A stretch of 64,000 bases of DNA from Pandoraea horticolens (GCF_902459555.1 NZ_CABPSM010000004.1:1-64000); one strand, 5' to 3'; shown: positions 1 through 9,249, counted from the first letter of the stretch. The notes: generated by a model from the sequence alone, not told the origin. Made by a program: numbers and translations.

Positions 1-87
1 GGCCGAATTCCGTCGGGTTAGCGAATGTAATCCAACCACTGGGGCCGTGAATCTCTAGACACCAGTGGTACGAAAAAATCCGTCAGG

Positions 88-276
88 TCAATAACGCACC
101 CGCGTATAGGCAAGCTCTCGCATGCGTGCACGGAGCTCCGGCCGAGGATCTTTAACGCTTTGGTAATACTGCACGCTGCGTGGTTGCTTGACCAGCCTGC
201 AGGCCCGCCTCATCGTCAATCCGTAGTGGCTTATCACGTAATCCACCACGTCTTTCCTCAGCGCGGGGCGGACCAT
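88..276 (-). pseudogene. IS3-family transposase OrfB, 5' fragment
   Basis: This 62-residue frame matches the beginning of the second ORF of IS3-family elements of the IS407 type: an N-terminal segment with RKDVVDYVISHYGLTMRRAC and then RMRELAYTRVRY. In intact OrfB the next residues would normally be GYRR followed by the DDE integrase core, but here a TGA follows RVRY at once, so the catalytic domain is missing. It lies in the -1 frame relative to OrfA (258-539) and would be made as an OrfAB fusion by slippage. The element is therefore inactive. DNA left of 88 shows no recognisable continuation of the transposase. Confidence 0.8.
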
Positions 277-539
277 ACATTTTTTGCAGCTACGTCCTGC
301 AGGATGGCCTTGTCCAAGCTCAGTTCGGCGACCAGCTTCTTCAGCCGCGCGTTCTCTTCCTGCAGCTGCTTAAGTTCGCGTACTTGATCAGACTGCATCC
401 CGGCGTATTGCTTCTTCCACCGATAGAGCGTCTGTTCTGAGATACCGACCTGCCGGATCACATCGGCCACCGGCATCCCCAGCTCGGCTTGCCTCAGCAC
501 TGCCACAATCTGTTCGATCGAAAAGCGTTTCCGTTTCAT
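258..539 (-). CDS. IS3-family transposase OrfA (remnant element)
   Basis: A 93-residue protein with an N-terminal HTH_8/transposase_8 helix-turn-helix (KRFSIEQIVAVLRQAE, then GISEQTLYRWKKQY at about 32-45) and a C-terminal leucine-zipper-like segment (ELKQLQEENARLKKLVAELSLDKAIL), the usual architecture of IS3 OrfA, which binds the terminal repeats and oligomerises. A run of six A residues on the coding strand at 280-285 lies just before the OrfA stop, where -1 frameshifting into OrfB would occur. OrfA appears intact, but its partner is truncated, so the element cannot move by itself. No clear terminal inverted repeats were found. Confidence 0.85.
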   Translation of the reverse strand: MKRKRFSIEQIVAVLRQAELGMPVADVIRQVGISEQTLYRWKKQYAGMQSDQVRELKQLQEENARLKKLVAELSLDKAILQDVAAKNVWSAPR

Positions 540-761
540 GACAAACCACCTCCCGGTTCAGGGTGAAGTTTGCCGCAAAACTCGCGCTCGGATCGGTCCA
601 AGATTCCTAAAGCAGATCACCTCCTTATGAATTCAATCGAGGATTTGTGTGCATCATTCGAAGCTGTCGGTGTTGCACCATCGTCATGATGTGAAATTAC
701 CGATAGATCGATATTCATTTCTCGCTTAGCATTTGGTCACGGGGTTAGTGAAGTTCGTGGA

Positions 762-1613
762 GTGAAACAGGTGGTGAATCAAGATTGGGGCAAGCGCCAT
801 GCAAAGTGGCGTGCAGGTGTGGCGTACGTCGGTGCCGCTGTCGTTATCTGGGGAATTGGCGGGTGTGCCTGGTTCGGACCGTCTTCGACGCAGGTTTCGA
901 CAATAGCTGTGCCGGGGCAGCGAGACGAAATTGCCTCCCTTTCTACCGCAGTAAATTCGGATGGTTTGCCTCCGCATTGGGAGACTTATCTTGTCACCCG
1001 CAAAAAGCGGCTCACCAACTACGAACAGACCACTGATGGCGACGGAATTGCCGTAATTCGAGCGACCGTTGACGGATCCGCGTCTGGAATCGCTCAGAAA
1101 CTGGATGTACCGATGTACCCCGGTGCCAAGTTAACGTGGCGCTGGCGCGCCGACAGCATGCCGATCAGCGCCGACATTCGCACGAAGCGATTCGATGACG
1201 CACCTGTACGCATCGCGCTCGCATTCGATGGCGATCCGGCAAAGCTCACCGTACAAGATCATATGCATCGCGAACTAGCCAAGTTGGTGAGTGGCCGGGA
1301 GTTGCCGTTTGCCACGCTGATGTATACATGGGGTGACGATAAATTCGCTGCAGATGAGGTCGTCGAAAATCCTTATACCAGCCGTATCCGCTCTGTCGTT
1401 GTCGAACGCGGAGACGTCAATCTTGGGAAGTGGAGGACGTATTCCCGCGACGTCGCCAAGGATTATGAGAGAGCGTTTGGCGAGCCTCCGGGACGTCTGA
1501 TTGGCATTGCCATCATGAGCGATGGCGACAATACGCAATCGAAATTCACCGCCTGGTACGGCGACATCCGCTTGGAGACGGACGGTGTCCCCACGACTAC
1601 CGCCGCGAAATAG
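762..1613 (+). CDS. DUF3047 family lipoprotein
   Basis: A 283-residue protein with a basic N-terminus, a hydrophobic stretch and the lipobox GIGGC, so it is probably lipidated and exported. The body resembles DUF3047: PPHWETYLV near the start of the mature part, LTWRWRAD, VRIALAFDGD, LMYTWGDD, and a C-terminal IGIAIMSDGDNTQSKFTAWYGDIRL. The family has no established function; its fold is predicted to be carbohydrate-binding-like (general knowledge, not shown here). The start is a GTG and is uncertain; in-frame GTGs at 771 and 774 are alternatives. It is monocistronic, between the IS remnant and a strong terminator. Confidence 0.75.
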   Translation: MKQVVNQDWGKRHAKWRAGVAYVGAAVVIWGIGGCAWFGPSSTQVSTIAVPGQRDEIASLSTAVNSDGLPPHWETYLVTRKKRLTNYEQTTDGDGIAVIRATVDGSASGIAQKLDVPMYPGAKLTWRWRADSMPISADIRTKRFDDAPVRIALAFDGDPAKLTVQDHMHRELAKLVSGRELPFATLMYTWGDDKFAADEVVENPYTSRIRSVVVERGDVNLGKWRTYSRDVAKDYERAFGEPPGRLIGIAIMSDGDNTQSKFTAWYGDIRLETDGVPTTTAAK

Positions 1614-1635
1614 TAGACTTCTCGCGACATCAGAA

Positions 1636-1673
1636 ACAAAAAGGCAGGCTAATTCCATTAGCCTGCCTTTTTG
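1636..1673. terminator. Bidirectional intrinsic terminator
   Basis: A perfect inverted repeat (AAAAAGGCAGGCTAAT / ATTAGCCTGCCTTTTT) with a three-base loop lies between the convergent DUF3047 and M20 amidohydrolase genes. The A/T tracts on both sides make it usable on either strand. Confidence 0.92.
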
Positions 1674-1703
1674 TTGCGACCCGGGCGACTAGATCACGAC
1701 AGC

Positions 1704-2900
1704 TTATTGATCTCGCCCAAAATACATTTCAACGAGCTTCACCCAGTAGGTGCCGCCAAGCGGGAGCAGATCGTCGTTGAAGTCGTAGCTGGCGTTGTGC
1801 AGATTGCACGGCCCGAGGCCATGCCCCATGTCCCGGTGTGTGCCGTCGCCATTGCCGATGAACACGTACGCGCCAGGTTTCTCGAGGAGCATAAATGAAA
1901 AATCCTCCGCGCCCATCGTCGGCTCGACCTTGTCGTTGACGTTCGCGTCGCCGACCACCTCGCGCATGACATCCGCACACAGCGCGGCCATGGCCGGTTC
2001 ATTGATCGTTGGCGGATAGTTGCGCTGGAATTCGATTTCCGCCGAGCAGCCAAGTCCTTTCGCGACGAATTCGGAAATCTCGCGCAGGCGCGTTTCGATA
2101 AGATCCAGCACTTCAATCGAGAACGTGCGAATCGTGCCGCCCAACCATGCCAGATCGGGCACCACATTGGTCGCATCACCGGCGTGAATCTGGGTGATGG
2201 ACAGCACCGCGGCGTCGATCGGGCGCTTATTTCGGGTAATGATGCTCTGCAAGGCCTGCGCCACCTGAACGGCGGCAATGACCGGGTCGATCCCCGCATT
2301 TGGAATGCCTGCGTGGGTACCCTTGCCGCGAATCGTGATCTTGAATTCGTTGCTCGAGGCCATCATCGGGCCCGGCGTCACAGCGAACGTGCCAGTCGGC
2401 ACGCCCGGCCAGTTGTGCATGCCGAACACGGCCTTCATGGGAAAGCGCTCAAAAAGCCCGTCCTTGATCATCTCGCGAGCACCGCCACCACCTTCTTCGG
2501 CCGGTTGGAAAATCAGATATACGGTGCCGTCGAAATTGCGATGCTTCTGAAGATATTGCGCCGCGGCGAGCAGCATGGCTGTATGGCCATCATGACCGCA
2601 AGCGTGCATTTTGCCGTCATGCTTTGACGCGTGTTCGAACGTATTGGCTTCGTGAATCGGTAGGGCATCCATATCGGCGCGCAGACCGATAGCACGGTCG
2701 CTGCTGCCATTCTTGATAATGCCGACGAGCCCGGTTTTACCGAGCCCCCGGTGGATGGGGATACCCCATTTTGTCAACGTCTCTGCAACGACGTCGGACG
2801 TGCGCTTTTCCTCAAAACAAAGTTCGGGATGCGCGTGAATGTCACGTCGGATGGTCTGAATTTCGCCGCGAGCGGCGTCGATTTCTGGAATGAGCTTCAT
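1704..2900 (-). CDS. M20 family amidohydrolase (hippurate hydrolase-like)
   Basis: A 398-residue M20D metallopeptidase/amidohydrolase of the hippurate hydrolase / N-acyl-amino-acid amidohydrolase group, expected in the cytosol and expected to hydrolyse an N-acylated amino acid with a two-metal centre. Visible motifs are HPELCFEE (24-31), ADMDALPI (about 75-82), MHACGHDGH (98-106), QPAEEGGGG (132-140) and near the C-terminus MGAEDFSFML, together covering the metal ligands and catalytic Glu. Length is normal. The true substrate (hippurate, indole-3-acetyl amino acids or other) cannot be read from sequence. It stands alone, convergent with the DUF3047 gene and divergent from the oxidoreductase gene. 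Confidence 0.9.
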   Translation of the reverse strand: MKLIPEIDAARGEIQTIRRDIHAHPELCFEEKRTSDVVAETLTKWGIPIHRGLGKTGLVGIIKNGSSDRAIGLRADMDALPIHEANTFEHASKHDGKMHACGHDGHTAMLLAAAQYLQKHRNFDGTVYLIFQPAEEGGGGAREMIKDGLFERFPMKAVFGMHNWPGVPTGTFAVTPGPMMASSNEFKITIRGKGTHAGIPNAGIDPVIAAVQVAQALQSIITRNKRPIDAAVLSITQIHAGDATNVVPDLAWLGGTIRTFSIEVLDLIETRLREISEFVAKGLGCSAEIEFQRNYPPTINEPAMAALCADVMREVVGDANVNDKVEPTMGAEDFSFMLLEKPGAYVFIGNGDGTHRDMGHGLGPCNLHNASYDFNDDLLPLGGTYWVKLVEMYFGRDQ

Positions 2901-3112
2901 GAGGGGATTCCTGCAGGGCGCAATGGCTCATCTTACCCCTAATGGCCGGGTCTGGCATCTTGGCAGGAAATGCCCGAGCGTGATCTCGGATACGTCTGGA
3001 ATATGCCGTGAATGCCCGTGTGGCGGGGCGAGGCGTAAATGAACGTAATACAATATCGCCAGCGTCCCACCATTGCTGGACGCAGCCATTCGGTAGAGAG
3101 AGGAGTAGATTC

Positions 3113-5188
3113 ATGACGACCAATACCCATGTCGTTCGGGCCGCATGTCCACATGACTGTCCCGATACGTGTGCACTGCACGTAACCGTGGAAAATGGCG
3201 TCGCGATCAAGGTCCAGGGGGACCCAGACCATCCGACCACCAATGGCGTCTTGTGCACGAAAGTCTCGCGCTACACAGAACGAACCTATCATCCGGATCG
3301 CTTGTTGCACCCGCTCAAACGTGTTGGCCCGAAAGGTAGCGGGCAGTTCGTGCGGGTCAGCTGGGACGAAGCCCTCGACGAGATTGCCGGCAGGTTGAGA
3401 GCCATTGCCGCGCGCGACCCCGAAGCCATTCTGCCGTACAGTTATGCGGGTACGATGGGATTCGTTCAGGGCGAATCGATGGCCGCGCGTTTCTTCAACA
3501 AACTGGGCGCGTCCGATCTCGATCGCACGATCTGTGCGAGTGCGGGGGCTGCGGGCCTGCGATACACATACGGTGCCTGCGTCGGCATGCATGTCGAGCA
3601 TTTCGTCGACAGCAAGCTGATTCTTATCTGGGGCAGCAACCCGATTACGTCGAGCGTCCATTTCTGGGCGATTGCGCAGGAAGCGAAGCGGCGCGGCGCG
3701 AAGCTGATTGCCATCGATCCCTATCGCTCGCTTACCGCCGAGAAGTGTCATCAGCACATTGCATTGCTGCCAGGCACGGATGCCGCGTTGGCGTTGGGCA
3801 TGATGCATGTCCTGATCGCCGAGGATCTGGTCGATCACGAATACATTGCGCGGCACACTGTCGGTTACGCCGAACTCAAGGATCGTGTGAGCCGCTATAC
3901 GCCGGCTCGCGTCGCGGAAATCTGTGGCATCAGCGAAGAGACGATCACGACGTTGGCGCGAGAGTATGCGAGCGCAAAGCCCGCAGCGATCCGGCTGAAC
4001 TACGGTATGCAGCGTGCCAAAGGCGGTGGTCAGGCGACGCGTGCGGTCGCGTGTCTTCCTGCACTGATTGGCGCCTGGCGCGATCCGGCGGGCGGGGTGC
4101 TGATGTCGACGTCCAGTTACGCACCCGTCGATGCGGTGGCCCAAGCACGTCCTGATCTGCGGCCACGGCAGGAAAAGCCCACGCGTGTGGTGAACATGAG
4201 TGCAATCGGCGATGCGCTTTGCCACCAGGGCGACGAGTCATTCGGTCCGAAGATCGAGGCGCTGGTGGTCTATAACAGCAACCCGGTTGCCGTGGCTCCC
4301 GAATCGAGCAAGGTGGCGGCCGGGTTCGGCCGCGAGGATCTCTTCACGGTGGTGTTGGAGCATTTCCAGACCGATACCGCAGATCACGCGGACTTTGTGT
4401 TGCCGGCAACGACGCAGCTCGAGCATCTGGATATTCACAAAGCGTACGGACATACATACTTGCTGGCAAACAATCCGGCGATTGCGCCGCTCGGCGAGGC
4501 CAAACCCAACTCGGAGATATTCCGTCTGTTGGCCAAGCGTATGGGGTGGCAGGACGCGTGCTTCTCCGACACCGACGATCAACTTGCGGAACAGTCGATC
4601 CGTTGGGGCGATGCTCGTATGGCAAACAGCGACTGGGAAACCCTCAAGCGTGACGGGTGGATTCGCTACGATCTTCCCGAAGCGCCGTTTGCGAACGGGC
4701 AGTTCTATACCCCATCGGGGAAATGCGAGCTCTATTCCGAGCGCATGTTGCAGGAAGGCTTTGATCCATTGCCGGACTGGGTGCCGCCATACGAGTCGGT
4801 AGCCAGTAACCCCGAGCTCGCGGCGCGCTATCCGTTGGCAATGATCTCTCCGCCGGCTCGTAATTTCCTGAATTCGAGCTTCGTGAACGTTGATAGCCTG
4901 CGGGCATCGGTCGGCGAGCCGACGCTGGATATCCATCCGTCGGATGCCGCTGCGCGTGGCATTGCGGACGGCATGGGGGTACGAATTTTCAACGATCGAG
5001 GGACGTTGAACGCAAAGGCCTGCGTCACGGAGAAAGCACGTGAGGGCGTCGTCGTCGGGCTGTCCATCTGGTGGAAAAAGCTTGCACCGGACGGCAAAAA
5101 TGCCAACGAAGTCACGAGCCAGCAACTCACTGACCTCGGCCGGGCACCGACATTCTACGACTGTCTGGTCGACGTCGCGCCGATATAG
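3113..5188 (+). CDS. Molybdopterin-dependent oxidoreductase (DMSO reductase superfamily)
   Basis: A 691-residue single-subunit member of the molybdopterin oxidoreductase superfamily. The N-terminus binds a [4Fe-4S] cluster through C12, C16, C20 and C48 (ACPHDCPDTC, then NGVLCTK). It is followed by the bis-MGD domains (LIWGSNPITSSVHFW, YNSNPVAVAP) and a C-terminal molydopterin dinucleotide-binding domain (LDIHPSDAAARGI). There is no Tat signal, so it is probably cytoplasmic, and no electron-transfer subunit is encoded nearby. The start at 3113 follows AGAGAGGAGTAG; an upstream in-frame ATG at 3008 lacks a ribosome-binding site. Similar proteins are annotated as formate dehydrogenase- or thiosulfate reductase-like; the substrate is unknown. 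Confidence 0.9.
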   Translation: MTTNTHVVRAACPHDCPDTCALHVTVENGVAIKVQGDPDHPTTNGVLCTKVSRYTERTYHPDRLLHPLKRVGPKGSGQFVRVSWDEALDEIAGRLRAIAARDPEAILPYSYAGTMGFVQGESMAARFFNKLGASDLDRTICASAGAAGLRYTYGACVGMHVEHFVDSKLILIWGSNPITSSVHFWAIAQEAKRRGAKLIAIDPYRSLTAEKCHQHIALLPGTDAALALGMMHVLIAEDLVDHEYIARHTVGYAELKDRVSRYTPARVAEICGISEETITTLAREYASAKPAAIRLNYGMQRAKGGGQATRAVACLPALIGAWRDPAGGVLMSTSSYAPVDAVAQARPDLRPRQEKPTRVVNMSAIGDALCHQGDESFGPKIEALVVYNSNPVAVAPESSKVAAGFGREDLFTVVLEHFQTDTADHADFVLPATTQLEHLDIHKAYGHTYLLANNPAIAPLGEAKPNSEIFRLLAKRMGWQDACFSDTDDQLAEQSIRWGDARMANSDWETLKRDGWIRYDLPEAPFANGQFYTPSGKCELYSERMLQEGFDPLPDWVPPYESVASNPELAARYPLAMISPPARNFLNSSFVNVDSLRASVGEPTLDIHPSDAAARGIADGMGVRIFNDRGTLNAKACVTEKAREGVVVGLSIWWKKLAPDGKNANEVTSQQLTDLGRAPTFYDCLVDVAPI

Positions 5189-5225
5189 GCGCGGTCGATT
5201 TCAGGCTAACGTCGAGGAGCCCGCG

Positions 5226-6371
5226 ATGCCGATCTTATCTGCGATGGTCACGACGTTTTGCCGTCGCCGGTTGCAGACGCTTGCGGCAATGGCGCTGGGA
5301 TGCGGCCTGCTGTTTGGTCTCGGGGGATGTAGTCAGGTCGGCTATTACGCACAATCGATCAACGGGCATTTCACGGTATTGCACGAGGCACAGCCCGTGT
5401 CCGCTCTACTTGCGGACCCATCGATCGATCCGCGGTTGCGTTCGCGGCTAATCGAAGCGGAGCAAATTCGTAGTTATGCGGTATCGGCGCTCGGCGAGCC
5501 GGATAACGGTAGCTATCGCAGTTATGCTGACCTGAAACGTCCGTTCGTCGTCTACAACGTCTTCGCTGCCCCCTCGCTGTCGTTGAAGCTGCGCGAGTCA
5601 TGCCTGCTGGTCGTTGGATGCGTTGAGTATCGCGGTTACTACTCCCGTGAATCTGCCGAGGCTTACGCGGCCGAGTTGCATCGGGATGGGTGGGAGACGT
5701 TCGTTGCAGGAATTCCGGCTTATTCGACGTTGGGCTATTTCGACGATCCGCTGCTGAACACTTTCATCTATCTGCCGCGTGCGGAAGTCGCACGCATGAT
5801 CTTCCACGAACTCGCCCATCAGGTTTTGTTTGTTCGAGGGGATACCGCGTTCAACGAGTCTTTTGCCGTGGCAGTGGAAACCGTGGGCGTCCAGCGCTGG
5901 CTTGCCGCGCACCCTGATGCGGCGATGGAGTATGAACGATACGACGCGCACCGGCGTCAGTTTCGCAAGTTAGTGGACAGCTATAGAAAACGTCTGGAAG
6001 CGCTCTATACCGGCCCTGAGACAGATGCCGAGAAGACAGCCGGCAAAGAGGTCATGTTCGCCCGCATGCGTGCCGACTATGAGGCGTTGAAAACGTCCTT
6101 GGGGGGATACAAAGGCCTCGATCTTTGGTTCGCGACCGATTTGAACAACGCCAAGATCGGGGCCTTCGCGACATACAACCAATGGGTGCCGGCATTCATG
6201 GCGCTGCTTGCGCAAGTCCATGGCGATTTGCCCAAGTTCTACGCTGCCGTCAAAACCATGTCGAAACGGCCAGAACCCGAGCGCAACGAGGCGCTCACCG
6301 CTCTGGACAAAACCCCTGAAGCGGCTATGGTGCGAGCCTCGCTGGAAACACCGATGCAGGCGGGACGATAA
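5226..6371 (+). CDS. Putative lipoprotein aminopeptidase (PF10023 type)
   Basis: A 381-residue protein with a lipoprotein signal peptide (lipobox GLGGC, Cys35) and a zinc-protease motif HELAH at 194-198 (within MIFHELAHQVLF), followed by FNESFAVAVE, which would supply a downstream metal-binding Glu. This matches the family annotated as predicted aminopeptidase (COG4324). It should act in the periplasm or on the outer membrane. The start at 5226 has GAGGAG upstream; the longer in-frame extension to 5040 overlaps the oxidoreductase gene and is unlikely. The gene follows the oxidoreductase by 37 bases and may be co-transcribed, though no functional link is evident. Confidence 0.85.
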   Translation: MPILSAMVTTFCRRRLQTLAAMALGCGLLFGLGGCSQVGYYAQSINGHFTVLHEAQPVSALLADPSIDPRLRSRLIEAEQIRSYAVSALGEPDNGSYRSYADLKRPFVVYNVFAAPSLSLKLRESCLLVVGCVEYRGYYSRESAEAYAAELHRDGWETFVAGIPAYSTLGYFDDPLLNTFIYLPRAEVARMIFHELAHQVLFVRGDTAFNESFAVAVETVGVQRWLAAHPDAAMEYERYDAHRRQFRKLVDSYRKRLEALYTGPETDAEKTAGKEVMFARMRADYEALKTSLGGYKGLDLWFATDLNNAKIGAFATYNQWVPAFMALLAQVHGDLPKFYAAVKTMSKRPEPERNEALTALDKTPEAAMVRASLETPMQAGR

Positions 6372-6461
6372 GTCAATTGCACTGGCCACCGGGTTTTCTC
6401 GTCAGATTACAGTTAAGCGCGCGACACGCCGCACCAAACTGAAAACAGTGATTTTCGCGCG

Positions 6462-6941
6462 TTACCCGATCACCGCCTTCAAGTCTCCCAACAGCATGTA
6501 AAGCTGGTGTTGGCGATCTTCCGGAAGCTGCCCCAAGCGCTGCTCGATCCAGGTTTCATGCGCGCGAGCCATATTGGAGAAGGCCTTCTTGCCGCGTGGG
6601 GTGAGTTTGATCAGGAAGGCGCGCCGGTCGTTGACGACCGTCTCACGTGTCACCCAGCCTTCTTTCTCCAACTGATCGGTGATCCCTGTGACATTCCCGC
6701 CAGTGACCATCATCCGCTTGCTTAACTCGCCCATCTTCAACCCTTCAGGGTGGCGGTCGAGTTGTGCGAGCAAGTCGAAGCGCGGCAGCGTGCAATCGAA
6801 TTCCTGGCGCAAGCGCGAACGGATATCCGTCTCGATCATGTTGGTGCAGGTGAGCAACCGCAACCAGAGGCGCAGGGCGTCGTGCTCACGATCGTGGGCT
6901 CGCGTTTCGAGATCGAGAGAGTCGGAGTCGGCGAGGCTCAT
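6462..6941 (-). CDS. MarR family transcriptional regulator
   Basis: A 159-residue winged helix-turn-helix regulator. The recognition region is KMGELSKRMMVTGGNVTGITDQLEKEGWV, followed by the wing NDRRAFLIKLTPRGKKAF, the classical MarR layout of helices around residues 60-115. Such dimers usually repress an adjacent gene and release DNA on binding a small aromatic ligand. Here the immediate neighbours are the aminopeptidase (convergent) and the porin (same strand, upstream), so the target is not obvious. Ligand and regulon are unknown. Confidence 0.9.
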   Translation of the reverse strand: MSLADSDSLDLETRAHDREHDALRLWLRLLTCTNMIETDIRSRLRQEFDCTLPRFDLLAQLDRHPEGLKMGELSKRMMVTGGNVTGITDQLEKEGWVTRETVVNDRRAFLIKLTPRGKKAFSNMARAHETWIEQRLGQLPEDRQHQLYMLLGDLKAVIG

Positions 6942-7062
6942 GGGCGGAGGAATGAAATTTACAGTATGGAAATTTTAGGTTTGAAATAAACGCTTGGTCA
7001 AGATGGGGGCGTTACGAGGTCGCTGAATAGGCCCGCAAGGCTCGAAAATCGAAGATTGGGAC

Positions 7063-7090
7063 AAAAAAAGGGCACCCGAAGGTGCCCTTT
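7063..7090 (-). terminator. Intrinsic terminator of the porin gene
   Basis: Ten-base-pair stem (AAAGGGCACC / GGTGCCCTTT) with a CGAA tetraloop at 7077-7080. Read on the minus strand it ends in seven T residues, directly after the porin stop codon. Confidence 0.92.
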
Positions 7091-7125
7091 CGTCAAACAA
7101 AGACTAAGTGACAGAAACTGTCAGC

Positions 7126-8283
7126 TTAGAACTTGTGACGGATACCAGCCGTGACTGCGAACTGATTCGTGCTGTTCGAGAAGCCCAGACCATTCAACGA
7201 AGCGCCACCAGGAGCCTCGTTGTTGGCGTGTTGCCACAGACCAACCAGGTACGTGTCCGTGCGCTTCGACAGGAAGTAGTCGACGCCCAGGTTGACTTGG
7301 TGGTACTTCGGCGACACGCTGGCACCTGCACCGCTCAGCGTCGACCACGTGTACGTGTACGAAGCGCCCAGTTGCAGCGCCGGGGTCAGCATGTACTTGG
7401 CGTTCAGTTCGGCATTGTCGAACTTCCAGCTGCCGCCACCAATGTATTGGTACACGCTGTGACCGTACACCAGACCCACCGTGGCCGGACCGAAGGCGTA
7501 CGAACCGCCTGCCGATGCGATCCATGCCTTGTCGCTGCCAACCAAACCGCCAAGCGTCATCGGCGTGGTAGCGTCGCCCGAGTTGTTGATCACGCCGCTA
7601 GCATTGCTGGCCGGAGCGCCGATGTACAAGTAGCCAGCGCCGAACGACAGCGGGCCGTTAGCATAGCCAGCGCCGAACGAGTAAGCGCGGTTGTTGGCGA
7701 AGCCCGAACCCGTCGAACCATTGTTGGCCGAGTTCGAGAAGCCGTACATACCGCCAGCGCTGAAGCCGCCGTAGTTGACCGACGTGTACTTGACAGCGTT
7801 GTTCACACGGAACGAGTTGTTCAAGTTGTCGTTATCGAACGGGTGAGCGCCCGCGAACGTCGACCATTGGCTGCCCGAAGCGTACGGGCCAACGAAGTCA
7901 ACCACGGAGTCGTACTGACGACCGATGGTCAGCGTACCAGCCGTTGCGCTGCTCAGGCCAACGTAGGCTTGACGACCGAACATGCGGCCGTTTTGGCCCA
8001 GCGTGCCGCTGCCCAGGTTGAAGCCGTTTTCCAACACGAAGATCGCCTTCAGGCCACCACCGAGGTCTTCAGCACCCTTCAGGCCCCAACGCGAACCTTG
8101 CAGGTTGCCGTTGGCGAACTGGAAGTTCTTGGAGGTGTTACCCGTGCCAGCCAGGTTACCGCCAGTCTTGCTGACATATTGCAGGCCAGCGTCGATGATA
8201 CCGTACAGGGTCACGCTGCTTTGAGCGTGAGCAGCGCCAGCGAATGCGCCGAGCACACCCAGAGCGAGAAGCGACTTTTTCAT
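7126..8283 (-). CDS. Gram-negative porin (OmpC-like, Burkholderiales type)
   Basis: A 385-residue trimeric outer-membrane porin. The 20-residue signal peptide MKKSLLALGVLGAFAGAAHA ends in AHA and is followed by QSSVTLYGIIDAGL, the hallmark first strand of Burkholderia/Neisseria-type porins (porin_4). The last strand ends in a C-terminal Phe (GIRHKF), the BAM recognition signal. The start at 8283 is set by GGAGATCAC seven bases upstream and by the signal peptide; a longer frame to 8400 is spurious. Monocistronic, with its own terminator. Substrate selectivity cannot be read from sequence. Confidence 0.95.
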   Translation of the reverse strand: MKKSLLALGVLGAFAGAAHAQSSVTLYGIIDAGLQYVSKTGGNLAGTGNTSKNFQFANGNLQGSRWGLKGAEDLGGGLKAIFVLENGFNLGSGTLGQNGRMFGRQAYVGLSSATAGTLTIGRQYDSVVDFVGPYASGSQWSTFAGAHPFDNDNLNNSFRVNNAVKYTSVNYGGFSAGGMYGFSNSANNGSTGSGFANNRAYSFGAGYANGPLSFGAGYLYIGAPASNASGVINNSGDATTPMTLGGLVGSDKAWIASAGGSYAFGPATVGLVYGHSVYQYIGGGSWKFDNAELNAKYMLTPALQLGASYTYTWSTLSGAGASVSPKYHQVNLGVDYFLSKRTDTYLVGLWQHANNEAPGGASLNGLGFSNSTNQFAVTAGIRHKF

Positions 8284-8601
8284 TGAGTGATCTCCAAAGG
8301 ATTGTGAGATTTGTTTAACAAGGTCACTAGTGATAACGTCCTTGCTAATCAACTTCGCGAGAAGTTGGACGTAATGTAACAAATTCAATGTGGGCGGCAA
8401 AGGAAAAGGCCGGTTTTACGCGGGTTTGCGGCCCCCTTTGTTTCGTTTACGCAACAGCCCGGAAACCGGCGTCCGGCGGGGATTTCATGCGTTTGTGCCC
8501 GCGCAAGGCACGCCGGATAAAGGGGCGTATCATCGGCGGCGGACATGAGTAAATCGTCCTTTATTCCGCATTGTGAAATATTGAGGTGAATTGAAAGTAC
8601 G
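8284..8601. promoter_or_regulatory. Divergent porin/coq7 intergenic region with inverted repeats
   Basis: This 318-base gap holds the promoters of the porin (minus) and coq7 (plus). Two symmetric elements stand out in the porin leader: a 10-bp palindrome TCACTAGTGA at 8324-8333 and the inverted repeat CAACTTC-GCGA-GAAGTTG at 8350-8367. Either could be an operator or a leader hairpin. I could not place -35/-10 elements with confidence. Confidence 0.4.
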
Positions 8602-9249
8602 ATGTTCTCCGACAGTCTGATCTCCGAACTTGACCGCGGCCTGCGAGCGATCGCCGGCATCACCCAGGCCACTCGCCCGACGCCCACAACGGCGTCTGCT
8701 TCAAATAGTGATGCCCCGGTTGGCGACGATGCGTTGACGCCGCAGGAGCGTCGGCACGTGGCAGGCCTCATGCGCGTGAATCACGTCGGTGAGGTTTGCG
8801 CGCAGGCGCTATATCAGGCACAGAAGCTGGCGACGACGCGCCCAGAGCTGCGGGCCGCCTTCGAGCATGCGGGCAAGGAAGAAGAGGATCACCTCGCGTG
8901 GACGGCGCACCGCCTCTCGGAACTGGGTTCGCGTCCCAGCTTGCTCAACCCGCTTTGGTACGCCGGTGCGTTTGCCATTGGCTTTGTCGCTGGCAAATGC
9001 GGGGACAAGGTCAGTCTGGGCTTCGTGTCGGAGACCGAGCGTCAGGTGGAGCATCATCTGGAGAGCCACCTGGACGACCTGCCGCCGCACGATCTGCGCT
9101 CGCGAGCCATCGTGGACCAGATGCGAATCGACGAAATCGAGCACGGCCAGGCCGCACGCGATGCTGGCGGTATCGAACTGCCGGTGCCGGTGCAGCGTAT
9201 GATGCGTGCTGCTGCCAAGGTCATGACGACGACCGCCTACTATATATAG
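8602..9249 (+). CDS. coq7: Coq7, demethoxyubiquinone hydroxylase
   Basis: A 215-residue ferritin-like di-iron monooxygenase that hydroxylates the demethoxyubiquinol ring in ubiquinone synthesis and works at the inner membrane. The metal-ligand motifs are visible: [39 protein letters not shown] and [11 protein letters not shown]. This is the bacterial Coq7 form that substitutes for UbiF in many Beta- and Gammaproteobacteria. The N-terminal 45 residues are variable and Ser/Thr/Ala-rich. It sits alone between the porin and the dcw operon; the AUG is not preceded by a strong ribosome-binding site. Confidence 0.95.
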   Translation: MFSDSLISELDRGLRAIAGITQATRPTPTTASASNSDAPVGDDALTPQERRHVAGLMRVNHVGEVCAQALYQAQKLATTRPELRAAFEHAGKEEEDHLAWTAHRLSELGSRPSLLNPLWYAGAFAIGFVAGKCGDKVSLGFVSETERQVEHHLESHLDDLPPHDLRSRAIVDQMRIDEIEHGQAARDAGGIELPVPVQRMMRAAAKVMTTTAYYI

